DNA of 13,153 nucleotides from positions 1 to 13,153 of the forward strand of contig PXQL01000051.1 of assembly GCA_003021335.1 (NCBI GenBank). Reading direction: 5' to 3'. A model generated the notes under the pieces. That model searched no databases. It had not been told where the DNA came from and saw nothing but the letters and a program-made list of their open reading frames with translations. The translations under genes and the position numbers were made by a program. The stretch comes from Halobacteriales archaeon QH_10_67_13 (GTDB taxonomy: Archaea; Halobacteriota; Halobacteria; Halobacteriales; Haloarculaceae). Position 1 is the first letter of the stretch. Each line of letters begins with the position of its first letter. Positions 1 through 7,528 of the stretch are shown in pieces.

Positions 1-1234
1 GGTATCGTCTGAGTGCCTTCATCGCGGCCTCCTTGGTGAGGCTCTCGATGTCGGCGCCGACGAAGCCGTGGGTATCCTCGGCGAGCGCGCCGAGGGTCAC
101 GTCGTCCGAGAGGGGCATCCCGCGGGTGTGGATCTGGAGGATCTCCTCGCGGCCGGTCTCGTCGGGGACGCCGATCTCGATCTCGCGGTCGAACCGTCCG
201 GGGCGGCGGAGCGCCGGGTCGACCGAGTCGACGCGGTTCGTCGCCGCGATGACGATGACCTGCCCGCGGGTCTCGAGGCCGTCCATCATCGTCAGCAGCT
301 GGGCGACCACGCGGCGCTCGACCTCGCCGGTGACATCCTCGCGCTTTGGCGCGATCGAGTCCAGCTCGTCGATGAAGATGATTGCGGGGGACTCCTCCTG
401 TGCGTCCTCGAAGATCTCTCGGAGCTGCTGTTCGGACTCGCCGTAGTACTTCGAGATGATCTCCGGACCGGCGATCGAGAAAAACGAGGCCGACGTCTCA
501 TTCGCCACCGCTTTCGCGAGCAGTGTCTTCCCGGTGCCCGGCGGGCCGTGCAACAACACGCCCTGTGGGGGCTCGATCCCGAGTTTCTTGAACACCTGCG
601 GATGTTTCATCGGCAGCTCGACCATCTCCCGGACCCGCTCGATCTCGTTGCGGAGCCCGCCGATATCCTCGTAGGTAATCCCGCCGCCGGTCTTCTCGAA
701 GCCCGCGATCGGCTCCTCCCGGAGCTCGACGTCCGTGTCCTCGGTGACCAACACGACCCCCTCGGGGTCGGTCTCGACGGCGATCAGCGGGATCGCCTGG
801 CCGGGCGAGCGCATGAACGGGTGGTTCGTCGAAGACATCACCGGCACGATGTCGCGCTCGACGACCGGCCGCTTCAGGATCTGGCGTTTGACCATCCCGG
901 CGGCGTCGCTGCCGAACTGCACGGAGGCCTCCTCGGGCGGCGCGAGCACGAGTCGGTCGGCCTTCGTGGCCTCGGCCTTTCTGATCTCGACGCGCTCGCC
1001 GATGCCGACGTCCGCGTTCTGGCGGGTGAACCCGTCGATCCGGACGGTGTCGGTGTTCCAGTCCTGACGGTCGGCCCGCCAGACTTTCGCCGCCGTCGTG
1101 TCGGCGCCGTCGATCTCGATGATATCCCCCGGCGACAGCTTGAGGTGCAACAGCGTATCTGGGTCCAGGCGAGCGATGCCACGCCCCGAGTCGTTGGGAT
1201 ACGCCTTCGCGACCTCGAGTTGAACTTCATTCAT
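1..1234 (-). CDS. CDC48/VCP-type AAA+ ATPase, N-terminal part (cut by window edge)
   Basis: This is an archaeal CDC48 (p97/VCP-like) ATPase, a hexameric unfoldase that extracts and unfolds proteins for degradation or remodelling in the cytosol. The frame opens at the ATG ending at 1234 ([19 protein letters not shown]) and stays open to the left edge, giving 411 residues. Residues 1 to about 185 form the double-psi barrel and CDC48 domain 2. The D1 ATPase follows, with Walker A GPPGTGKT at 230-237, Walker B FIDELD at 287-292 and the arginine-finger stretch RRPGRFDR at 343-350. Family members have about 740-760 residues, so the D1 lid and the whole D2 ATPase lie outside the window. The visible part looks intact. 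The gene is divergent from the small protein gene at 1353. The identification is firm because the match to haloarchaeal CDC48 is near-continuous by eye. Confidence 0.97.
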   Translation of the reverse strand, partial: MNEVQLEVAKAYPNDSGRGIARLDPDTLLHLKLSPGDIIEIDGADTTAAKVWRADRQDWNTDTVRIDGFTRQNADVGIGERVEIRKAEATKADRLVLAPPEEASVQFGSDAAGMVKRQILKRPVVERDIVPVMSSTNHPFMRSPGQAIPLIAVETDPEGVVLVTEDTDVELREEPIAGFEKTGGGITYEDIGGLRNEIERVREMVELPMKHPQVFKKLGIEPPQGVLLHGPPGTGKTLLAKAVANETSASFFSIAGPEIISKYYGESEQQLREIFEDAQEESPAIIFIDELDSIAPKREDVTGEVERRVVAQLLTMMDGLETRGQVIVIAATNRVDSVDPALRRPGRFDREIEIGVPDETGREEILQIHTRGMPLSDDVTLGALAEDTHGFVGADIESLTKEAAMKALRRY

Positions 1235-1352
1235 AATCGGCTGTGATATGTTGACAGTCAGGTATCCCCGGGAATATGCCTTTTGTTACCGGCGGGTGCT
1301 CCGTCCCGGCTCGGAGAAAGTCTCATACCAGTCTGTCGATAACTCTGCTGCG

Positions 1353-1754
1353 ATGGCAGACGGTCGGGAGCGAGTTACCGCCTTCCAGATCGGTGACGAG
1401 CTGCTATTTAAGCAGTACTTCGACGCGGAGACGCTGTACGACCGGCTGAAGCCCTTCTATAACCACTCCCAGTACCGGTTCGAGCTGCCCGTCGACCACC
1501 GCGAGCCGATCGAGTCGGCGCTCGCCGACCACGGCTACGAGCTGCGGGTCGTCGACGCGGTCGAGAAGTACGCGGTCGTCGTCGAACAGTACACCGCCCA
1601 CCCCGAGAATATCTTCAAGGAGTCGGTCCTGCAGCGCCAGACCGGGGGATACAACTGTTTTCTGATGACCGACGAGTACGCTGTCGCCCGGGCCGTCGCA
1701 GCGGGTGCGACCCGGCTGACCGAGACCGACCTTTCGGTTGCATTCGAGCGGTAG
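1353..1754 (+). CDS. conserved haloarchaeal protein of unknown function (133 aa)
   Basis: I do not recognise a named domain. The open frame begins further upstream, but the ATG at 1353 (MADGRERVTAFQIGDELLF) gives the first stretch that looks like haloarchaeal protein, and a weak TATA-like CATAC (1324-1328) lies about 27 bases before it. The 133-residue product is soluble, acidic and mixed alpha/beta, with no signal peptide or membrane segment. Its middle has a striking aromatic-rich block (FDAETLYDRLKPFYNHSQYR) and later TAHPENIF and GGYNCFLM, which look like conserved signatures of a family I have seen only as hypothetical proteins in haloarchaea. The gene ends 49 bases before RNase HII on the same strand, so co-transcription is plausible. 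No function is claimed. Confidence 0.8.
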   Translation: MADGRERVTAFQIGDELLFKQYFDAETLYDRLKPFYNHSQYRFELPVDHREPIESALADHGYELRVVDAVEKYAVVVEQYTAHPENIFKESVLQRQTGGYNCFLMTDEYAVARAVAAGATRLTETDLSVAFER

Positions 1755-1803
1755 CTCCAGCCGGCCCGCAACGCTTACCTGTCCGGTCGGATCAGTTCCA
1801 CCA

Positions 1804-2436
1804 ATGGGACTGGGGGTCGACGAGGCCGGCAAGGGGCCGGTGTTGGGATCGATGTTCGCCGCCGCCGTTCGCGTTGAGCCCGACCGGCTCCCGGCGGGCG
1901 TCGCCGACTCGAAGCGCCTCTCGCCTGACCGGCGGACGGAACTCGCGGAGAGAATCCGAGCGGCCGGAGAGACGGCCGTCGTCGAGGTCCCGGTCGCCCG
2001 GATCGACGACCCCGAGACCGATATGAACGGGCTGACGCTGTGGGCCCACGCCGAGGCGATCGATCGACTCGCAGCAGACGGCGACGCCGTTCGCGCCGAC
2101 GCCGCCGACACGGATTCGGCCCGGTTCGAGCGCCAGCTCACGGACGCGGTCGCGGTCGACGCCGACGTGTCGGCGGCCCACCGGGCCGACGAGACCGACC
2201 GGGTCGTGGCCGCGGCGAGCATCCTCGCGAAAGTCGCCCGCGACGCACACGTCGACGCGCTCGCGGTGGAGTACGGTGCCGTCGGGAGCGGCTACCCGGG
2301 CGACGAGCGGACCCGCGAGTTCCTCCGCTCGTACGTCGAACAGGAGGGAGAACTGCCGGCCTGTGCCAGGCGGAGCTGGCGGACCAGCCGGGATGTCCTC
2401 GCGGCCAGCGAGCAGGCGTCGCTCGACCGGTTCTGA
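1804..2436 (+). CDS. rnhB: ribonuclease HII
   Basis: RNase HII cleaves the RNA strand of RNA-DNA hybrids and initiates removal of ribonucleotides embedded in DNA, using two metal ions. The 210-residue protein starts at the ATG at 1804, because the family opens directly with the catalytic motif GVDEAGKGPVLG (D6, E7). A third acidic residue is expected in RADAADT (D99 or D102), and the fourth is D129 in ADETDRVVAAASILAKVARD, the family's most recognisable block. GSGYPGD near 162-167 is the usual substrate-loop motif. The length is normal for archaea and the gene looks intact. It follows the uncharacterised protein at 1353 in the same direction. It ends only 4 bases before the end of a possible convergent small gene. 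Confidence 0.96.
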   Translation: MGLGVDEAGKGPVLGSMFAAAVRVEPDRLPAGVADSKRLSPDRRTELAERIRAAGETAVVEVPVARIDDPETDMNGLTLWAHAEAIDRLAADGDAVRADAADTDSARFERQLTDAVAVDADVSAAHRADETDRVVAAASILAKVARDAHVDALAVEYGAVGSGYPGDERTREFLRSYVEQEGELPACARRSWRTSRDVLAASEQASLDRF

Positions 2437-2440
2437 CCGA

Positions 2441-2542
2441 CTAGCGTAGCCGATCTCTCGTCTCGTCGACCGCCCGGCCGATCGCCAGTTCGAGTAGTTT
2501 CGCCGTTAGGATCTTGAGCGCTTTGCTAACTAGCCAGTGCAT
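2441..2542 (-). CDS. possible 33-residue amphipathic peptide
   Basis: A short frame starting MHWLVSKALKILTAKLLE and ending in a charged tail (DETRDRLR) fills the space between the convergent RNase HII stop and the acetyltransferase gene upstream on the same strand. The first 25 residues would form an amphipathic or weakly hydrophobic helix. The frame is open further upstream, but those codons read as non-protein (Arg/Ser-rich). A GTAC-containing TATA-like patch near 2569-2575 lies about 28 bases before the ATG; a GAGG-type motif at 2556-2563 is too far from the start to act as a normal ribosome site. I do not recognise a family. It may be a real small protein or a chance frame. Confidence 0.35.
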   Translation of the reverse strand: MHWLVSKALKILTAKLLELAIGRAVDETRDRLR

Positions 2543-2588
2543 CGGTTCGTCGTTTGGCTCCTCGCAGTTGTACGTTCGGGCCGACCGG

Positions 2589-3749
2589 TTAGAAAAACTC
2601 CCGAAGCCCAACTTCGCGGGGCCGGAACAGCTCCGAGAGCGCGCTCCGCGTCTCGGCGTCCTCAATTGTCAGTCCGCCCAGCTCGACCGCCCGCTCGACA
2701 CCGTGTGTGCCGACCGCGAGCTGCGAGAGAGCCCCGATCCCGACGGTCGCGTCGGGCTCGCCTGTGTCCGCCTCGATCGTCGCCGCGCCGTCCGCGACCG
2801 ACAGCCGGTAGGTGCCGTCACCGAGCAGCGGATCGGTCACCGCGAGTCGCAGGTCAACGTCGACGGCCGGCCACGCGATCGTCTCCAGCCCCTCGGGGCC
2901 GGTCAGCCGGACCATCGGCCCGGCGTCGACGCTCGTCTCGAACCGTCCCGGATCCAGCCGGTAGAGCAGGTCCGACTCGGCGGTTCGGTGGAGCACGATC
3001 CGGTCGATCTGCGCGCCGTGGGATCCGAGAAATCCGAACAGCGCCGTCCGGGCGTCCCCGTCGGCGTAAGCGAGATCCTGCACCGAGAGCCGGTCGTCGG
3101 CGACCGTGTACAGCAGGTATCCCCGGAGCCGGCCGTCAACGACGTACCCGTAACAGTACGGCCGCCCGTCTCCGTCCCAGTCGGCGAAGGTCCGCTCGCG
3201 CCACCACCGCTCGGACCGGGCGAGCGAGAGCGACCGCGGCCGGCCGTAAGCGGTCTCGACCCGCCGGAGCCGCTCCCAGTCCTCGATGGTCAGCCGTTCT
3301 ATCTCTCCCGCCGACTCCGACGCGGCCGCCTCGGCGAAGGCGGCCGGCTCGCACTCGTAGCGTCTGACCTCGTTTGTCGTCTCCCAGCCGAACTGCCGGT
3401 AAAACGACGTCGCGAACGGCCACAGGGTCACCAGCCCGATCCCGCGGTCCCGGTAGGTCTCGAGTGCGCCCCGACACACGGCTCGGGCGTGCCCCCGGCC
3501 GCGGCGTTCGGGTAGGACGGCGACGGCTCCGAGCCCGCCGATCGTCGTCCGCTCGCCGCGGACCCACGCCCCGGGCTCGTACAGCTTGCAGGTGCCACAC
3601 AGCTCGCCGTCGTAGTGCCCCCACAGCTCGAACAGCTCGGAGTCCTCCGCCGGCCCGTGGTCGGGACCAGCCCCTGGGGCGAACGCGTACCCGAGAATCT
3701 GCCCGGCTCGCTCGCGGTCCCCGCCTGGGATCGGCTCGAATCCGTCCAT
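2589..3749 (-). CDS. Eis-like GNAT N-acetyltransferase with C-terminal SCP2-like domain
   Basis: This resembles the Eis (enhanced intracellular survival) family of acetyl-CoA-dependent N-acetyltransferases, which modify amines such as aminoglycosides or protein lysines; the substrate here is unknown. I use the ATG at 3749 (MDGFEPIPGGDRERAGQILGY), giving 386 residues; an in-frame ATG at 3866 would add an unstructured Ser/Thr/Arg tail. The first GNAT domain carries the acetyl-CoA loop RRGRGHA at 82-88 and SFYRQFGWE, where Y117 fits the family's general-acid tyrosine. A second GNAT-like half follows, then a C-terminal region of sterol-carrier type (about 280-386). The chain ends in REFF; in Eis the terminal carboxylate is the catalytic base, so the terminal Phe fits. 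The gene stands alone, divergent from the acetolactate synthase. Confidence 0.87.
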   Translation of the reverse strand: MDGFEPIPGGDRERAGQILGYAFAPGAGPDHGPAEDSELFELWGHYDGELCGTCKLYEPGAWVRGERTTIGGLGAVAVLPERRGRGHARAVCRGALETYRDRGIGLVTLWPFATSFYRQFGWETTNEVRRYECEPAAFAEAAASESAGEIERLTIEDWERLRRVETAYGRPRSLSLARSERWWRERTFADWDGDGRPYCYGYVVDGRLRGYLLYTVADDRLSVQDLAYADGDARTALFGFLGSHGAQIDRIVLHRTAESDLLYRLDPGRFETSVDAGPMVRLTGPEGLETIAWPAVDVDLRLAVTDPLLGDGTYRLSVADGAATIEADTGEPDATVGIGALSQLAVGTHGVERAVELGGLTIEDAETRSALSELFRPREVGLREFF

Positions 3750-3866
3750 GACCGGTACTGGCCGCCGGGTGAGAAAAGTCCAGCGTGCCGTTGGGCTTTC
3801 GCCGCCGGTCGAGTCTGTCCGTTCGGTCTGCGCCTGGGTCCCCTGCCTATCGGCACGGCCCATCAC

Positions 3867-3873
3867 ATATTAG
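3867..3873 (+). promoter_or_regulatory. TATA-like box for the acetolactate synthase gene
   Basis: ATATTAG stands out from GC-rich surroundings and is centred about 25 bases before the ATG at 3895. In haloarchaea a TATA box at this distance usually means transcription starts at or next to the start codon (leaderless). No Shine-Dalgarno sequence is seen before this gene, which agrees. Confidence 0.5.
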
Positions 3874-3894
3874 TCTCAGAGCCCTACAGTAGCC

Positions 3895-5457
3895 ATGACC
3901 GAAACAGGATTGACCGGCGCCGGGCTCCTCGTCGAGTGTCTCGAGGCCGAGGGCGTCGAGTACATCTTCGGGCTCCCGGGCGAGCAGACGGTACCGATCG
4001 GCCGGCCGGGCGTGTGTCTCGCGACGCTTGGCCCGGGGGCGACGAACCTCGTCACAGGCGTCGGCAACGCCTGGCTCGATAGCTCGCCGGTGGTCGCGCT
4101 GACCTCACAGCGCGACCAGGACGAACAGCACAAGCACGCCCACCAGTTCGTCGACACTACCGCGGTGTTCGACGCCGTCACGAAGCGGACCGACCGGGTG
4201 AAAATGGCCCGCACGATCCCCGAGCAGGTCCGGAAGGCCTTCGACATCGCGACCCGCGAGGCTCCCGGCGCGACCCACCTCGAGCTGCCCGAGGACGCCA
4301 CGTTAGAGACGGCGCCGCCCCGCGCCCGGCCCTTACACGACGAGGAGACGCCCACCAGCGGCGCCAAACCCGAGGACGTCCGGCGGGTGCTTGAGCATCT
4401 CGAGACGGCCGAGCACCCGGTGATCCTCGCGGGCAACGGCGTGATCCGCTCGGGCGGGGCCGACCAGCTCCGAGCGTTGGCCGAGCGGACCGGCGTCCCG
4501 GTGTTGACGACGTTCATGGGGAAAGGCGCGATCGACGGCCGCCACGAACTGCACATCGGCACTATCGGGTTCAACGAGGACGACTACTCGATGTGCGGGC
4601 TCAAGCGCGCCGACACGGTGCTGGTTGCGGGGATGGACTACATCGAGTATCACCCCCAGCACTGGAACCCCGAGGGCGAGAAGACGCTGTTACACGTCGC
4701 CGGCACCCAGCCCGAGATCGACGCCTACTACGAGGTGGAGCTAGGGCTGGTCGGGGACGTCGCGCGCCTGCTCGAACAGCTCGCGGACCGCGCGGAGCCG
4801 ATCCCCGGAACCGACTACAGCAGCCGACTGAAGGAGTTCGTCGAGCGAGAGACATCGAAACACGCAGACGACGACGCCTTCCCGGTCAAGCCCCAGCGGT
4901 TGGTGGGCGACCTTCGGACGGCGCTTGCTCCCGAGGACATTCTTATTTCCGATGTCGGCGCGCACAAGTACTGGCTCAGCCGGCTCTACCCCGCCTACGA
5001 GCCAAACACCTTCATTGTCTCGAACGGCTTCGCCAGTATGGGCATTGCCCTTCCGGGAGCGATCGCCGCCGCCCTGACCGTCGACGACCAGCGGGTCGTC
5101 GCCGCGGCCGGCGACGGCGGCTTTCTGATGAACGTTCAGGAGCTTGAGACGGCGGTCCGACTGGGGGTCGACATGACCGTCGTGGTCTTCGACGACGAGG
5201 AGTACGCCGCCATCACGATGGAACAGCACGAGCGGTACGGCGAGACGTTCGGCTCGACCTTCGGGAACCCCGACATTCCCGTCCTGGCAGAGAGCTTCGG
5301 CGCGACCGGGCGACGCGTCGCGGCCACCGACCGACTCGAGGAGACCCTCGCCGCGGCCGTCGCGAACGACGGCGTCGACGTCGTCGACGTCCCGATCGAC
5401 CCGACAGAGGCACACCACCTCACCGAGGAGTTGGGCGAGATCGTCTGTCCCAGCTGA
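3895..5457 (+). CDS. AlsS/BudB-like acetolactate synthase with internal deletion (probably inactive)
   Basis: A thiamine-pyrophosphate enzyme of the acetolactate synthase family, which joins two pyruvates to acetolactate. The MDYIEYHPQHWNP stretch (247-259) and the lack of an obvious FAD motif point to the catabolic AlsS/BudB branch. Visible parts are the N-terminal Pyr domain (GLPGE 26-30, then CLATLGPGATNLVTG 41-55), the central domain, and the PP domain with VSNGFASMGIALPGA (375-389) and the TPP/Mg motif start GDGG at 406-409. The chain has 520 residues; AlsS and BudB have about 560-570. The shortfall is in one place: between GLPGE and GRPGVC only QTVPI remains where about 36 residues are normal, so the RHE segment with the glutamate that activates TPP is missing. 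The frame is kept. Without that glutamate normal catalysis is not expected. Everything after the junction looks well conserved. Confidence 0.88.
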   Translation: MTETGLTGAGLLVECLEAEGVEYIFGLPGEQTVPIGRPGVCLATLGPGATNLVTGVGNAWLDSSPVVALTSQRDQDEQHKHAHQFVDTTAVFDAVTKRTDRVKMARTIPEQVRKAFDIATREAPGATHLELPEDATLETAPPRARPLHDEETPTSGAKPEDVRRVLEHLETAEHPVILAGNGVIRSGGADQLRALAERTGVPVLTTFMGKGAIDGRHELHIGTIGFNEDDYSMCGLKRADTVLVAGMDYIEYHPQHWNPEGEKTLLHVAGTQPEIDAYYEVELGLVGDVARLLEQLADRAEPIPGTDYSSRLKEFVERETSKHADDDAFPVKPQRLVGDLRTALAPEDILISDVGAHKYWLSRLYPAYEPNTFIVSNGFASMGIALPGAIAAALTVDDQRVVAAAGDGGFLMNVQELETAVRLGVDMTVVVFDDEEYAAITMEQHERYGETFGSTFGNPDIPVLAESFGATGRRVAATDRLEETLAAAVANDGVDVVDVPIDPTEAHHLTEELGEIVCPS

Positions 5458-5466
5458 GCTCCCGGG

Positions 5467-5631
5467 TCAGGCGACAAGCGTCTCCGCGGCCTCCCCGGCC
5501 ACCTCGACGACCGCGCCGAACCCGGGGAGCAAGAGCGTCGCGTGCCAGACCTCGCGAACGAGCACGACCCCGAGTCCCGCGCTGAGGGTCACGACCGCGA
5601 TCAGCCAGAGCGCAACCTGCTCGAGTCACAT
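5467..5631 (-). pseudogene. possible small membrane-protein gene interrupted by TGA at codon 2
   Basis: On the minus strand an ATG (5629-5631) is followed at once by TGA (5626-5628), and then by a clean 52-codon frame beginning LEQVALWLIAVVTLSAG, continuing LGVVLVREVWHATLLLPGFG, and ending ETLVA plus stop. It has one obvious membrane helix and a composition unlike the Arg-rich shadow frames around it. A single base change (for example TCA to TGA) in an original 53-residue gene would explain it. The VTLSAGLGVVLVREVWHA part also recalls the first helix of NuoJ-type complex I subunits, so it could be a remnant of a longer gene. It ends 9 bases from the convergent acetolactate synthase stop, a packing that fits a real gene. 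It is the only content I see in the 289-base gap at 5458-5746. The call is tentative. Confidence 0.4.
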
Positions 5632-5715
5632 CCGTGGTTGTGTTACTGACGGGACGTTTCGAAAATTCCTCTTTCGAGTCCCCGCCGGCCCCGCTCGCGT
5701 CGGCCCGAACCGACG

Positions 5716-5723
5716 TGTCTATT
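5716..5723 (+). promoter_or_regulatory. weak TATA-like box for the oxidoreductase gene
   Basis: TGTCTATT, the most AT-rich spot in the last 60 bases before the ATG at 5747, is centred about 26 bases upstream of it. The position fits a leaderless haloarchaeal promoter, but the sequence match is weak. Confidence 0.3.
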
Positions 5724-5746
5724 GGCCTCGGACCGATGGAGCCGGT

Positions 5747-6823
5747 ATGAACGAGTTCGCAGTCGTCGGTGCCGGCCCCGCCGGGACGCGGTTCGCCCGC
5801 CGGGTCGCCGATCGGGGCGCCGACGTCGTCGTCTTCGAGCAGGGACGGGTCGGCGAGCCGCTTGCCTGTTCGGGACACGTGAGCGTCGACCTGTGGCCGT
5901 ACGTTCCCGACAGCGCCCGCGAGCGGCTCACGCAAAACGAGATCGCTGGCGCCCGGTTTCACACCCGCGGTCCCGGTAGCGACGCCTACCGCCTGCACAA
6001 GGACCGCCCGGTCTCGAACGTCATCGATCGGGTCGGACTCGACCGAACGCTCGCAGAGGCCGCCCGAGAGACCGGCGCCGATGTCCGTGAGGGCCATACC
6101 GTCCTTGATGTCACCGAGCGCCCCGATCACGTCGCTCTCACGGTTCGGGGACCAGACGGTGTCGAGACCCACCGCGCCCGGATGGTCGCCGGCTGCGACG
6201 GGCCGACTTCCCGGGTTCGGGACGCGGTCGGTCTGCCCGAGCCGGAGGAGTTCGTCCACGGCGTGCTCGGGTTCGACGACGAGCCCGACGACGGCGACCT
6301 CGTCGACGTTCATTTGACGCCGCCGACGTTTTTCGCCTGGCGGATTCCCCGCGGCGCGGCCGGCGCCGAGTACGGCCTCGCGGCCCCGCCCGGCGAGTCC
6401 GTCGACCGGTTCGAGGCCTTTCTCGAGGGCTACGGCGTCGAGACTGACCGACGGTTCTCGGGACTGATCCCGATCGGGCCGCCCGAGACGGTCAGCGCCC
6501 GCCGGACCGTCCTGATCGGGGACGCGGCCGGCCAGACCAAGCCGTTCACCGGCGGGGGGATCCGGTATGGGCTCCGGGCGGCCGATCACGCCGCCGAGGC
6601 GCTCGACCCGCGGGACCCGTCGACGACCGCCGCCTACGAGCGGGCCTGGCGCGAGGACCTGGCCACCGAGATCCGACTGGGTAAGCTTCTCCGGACGTGT
6701 TACTCGCTTCCCGAGCCACTCCAGCGGCTCGGACTATCGGCCTTCGAGGGCGAGATCGGCGTCCACATGGATCGACCGTCGACGCTTCTCTCCCGGGAGC
6801 AACTCCGGGCGCTGGTGTCCTGA
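5747..6823 (+). CDS. geranylgeranyl reductase family FAD-dependent oxidoreductase
   Basis: This belongs to the flavoprotein family that saturates geranylgeranyl chains, in archaea on membrane lipid precursors; haloarchaea carry several paralogues, so the exact substrate is unknown. The 358-residue protein opens with a Rossmann motif VVGAGPAG (6-13) and an acidic strand end at E31. It then has CSGHVS (41-46), matching the conserved cysteine region of the family. GCDGPTSRVR (149-158) and the second FAD motif LIGDAAGQTKPFTGGGI (256-272) are intact. FFAWRIPRGAAGAEYGLA (195-212) matches the YxWxFP substrate-site motif with small changes. Start and length agree with related haloarchaeal proteins and no lesion is seen. 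It is divergent from the broken small gene, and a PsiE-family gene follows 45 bases downstream. Confidence 0.9.
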   Translation: MNEFAVVGAGPAGTRFARRVADRGADVVVFEQGRVGEPLACSGHVSVDLWPYVPDSARERLTQNEIAGARFHTRGPGSDAYRLHKDRPVSNVIDRVGLDRTLAEAARETGADVREGHTVLDVTERPDHVALTVRGPDGVETHRARMVAGCDGPTSRVRDAVGLPEPEEFVHGVLGFDDEPDDGDLVDVHLTPPTFFAWRIPRGAAGAEYGLAAPPGESVDRFEAFLEGYGVETDRRFSGLIPIGPPETVSARRTVLIGDAAGQTKPFTGGGIRYGLRAADHAAEALDPRDPSTTAAYERAWREDLATEIRLGKLLRTCYSLPEPLQRLGLSAFEGEIGVHMDRPSTLLSREQLRALVS

Positions 6824-6841
6824 TCGCCCGGTCCCAACAGT

Positions 6842-6847
6842 CATAAG
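6842..6847 (+). promoter_or_regulatory. TATA-like box for the PsiE-family gene
   Basis: CATAAG lies in the short gap after the oxidoreductase stop and is centred about 25 bases before the ATG at 6869. It suggests that this gene has its own leaderless promoter instead of depending only on read-through from upstream. Confidence 0.4.
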
Positions 6848-6868
6848 CCCGTCCGTCGGTGTTCGGGT

Positions 6869-7390
6869 ATGAACACGCGGCTGTCGATTTTCACGGCCCC
6901 CTCCGAGGAGCTGATGCACTGGCTCGTACTCGGGACCGCATACGTTCTGATCGCGCTCTTTTTGTTGGGAGTGGTTGACGTCGCGGTCGGACTCTACGAG
7001 CTGGTCTCCTCCCGAGAGTTCACCGACCCGAGGGCGATCGTCGACCTGCTCGATACGGTCTTGTTGTTGCTCATCATTGTCGAGGTCCACCGGACGCTCC
7101 TCGCGTACGTCCGCAACGAGCCAGTCGTCCGGATCGTCATCGGGGCCGGGATCGTCGCCGTCGCCCGGGAGATCATCAGCTTTCAGGTCGGAGCCTTCGA
7201 GTCGTCCGAGCAGGCGCTGATCGCGGCCGGGGCCCTCGCGCTCCTGCTGGCGGTGCTCGCGACGGCGTTCGTGTTCGTCCCCACCTCGCCGGGGTTCGGC
7301 ACGATATACGACCCGACCACGGAGCGGACCTCAAACGAGCCCCGCGAGCCGGACGGCGGCGACGCGCCGGACCACCCCGAGAACGCGTAG
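6869..7390 (+). CDS. PsiE-family membrane protein
   Basis: A 173-residue integral membrane protein of the PsiE type, named after the phosphate-starvation-inducible protein of E. coli; the molecular function of the family is not established. Four membrane segments are visible at about residues 18-46, 58-81, 86-107 and 115-138. The core matches the family: DLLDTVLLLLIIVEVHRTL (59-77) followed by a short loop and VVRIVIGAGIVAVAREIIS (86-104), where the VEVH and AREII spots are the most typical. The N-terminus is short and the C-terminal 35 residues are an acidic soluble tail rich in Pro, Asp and Glu, normal for a haloarchaeal cytoplasmic extension. No phosphate-regulon site could be recognised. 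The gene looks intact. Confidence 0.8.
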   Translation: MNTRLSIFTAPSEELMHWLVLGTAYVLIALFLLGVVDVAVGLYELVSSREFTDPRAIVDLLDTVLLLLIIVEVHRTLLAYVRNEPVVRIVIGAGIVAVAREIISFQVGAFESSEQALIAAGALALLLAVLATAFVFVPTSPGFGTIYDPTTERTSNEPREPDGGDAPDHPENA

Positions 7391-7528
7391 GTGCCGAGTC
7401 CCGTCGTTCCGCGCCGCCGGGAACGGAAAGCGTGATGTCAACGGGTCTCCGAGAGCGAACAATCACCGTGCCACGAGAATCGCAGCGCCGACACCGCGAC
7501 CGACCGCCGCGACGACGGGTGTCTCGGG
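7391..7528. other. intergenic gap with no recognised element
   Basis: This 138-base stretch between the PsiE-family gene and the amidohydrolase shows no convincing coding frame and no clear TATA box at the expected distance from the ATG at 7529. I see no hairpin with a T-run and no repeat. The amidohydrolase promoter is therefore not located. Confidence 0.5.

Noticed and set aside
68..1246. Long plus-strand open frame opposite CDC48
   Set aside because: It is the antisense shadow of the CDC48 gene; GC-rich haloarchaeal codon use keeps the opposite frames open. The minus-strand protein has clear family motifs.
2514..3515. Plus-strand frames opposite the Eis-like acetyltransferase
   Set aside because: Arg/Pro-rich translation with no family resemblance; the minus-strand frame has the GNAT motifs.
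4000..4007. GGCCGGCC palindrome at the acetolactate synthase deletion junction as a recombination site
   Set aside because: Such GC palindromes are common in this DNA, and the other two junctions lack it, so there is no shared junction motif to support a site-specific event.
5420..6589. 389-codon minus-strand frame across the oxidoreductase
   Set aside because: Composition is shadow-like and it overlaps a gene with intact FAD motifs. Only the separate short frame at 5467-5625 looked protein-like, and it is in a different frame.
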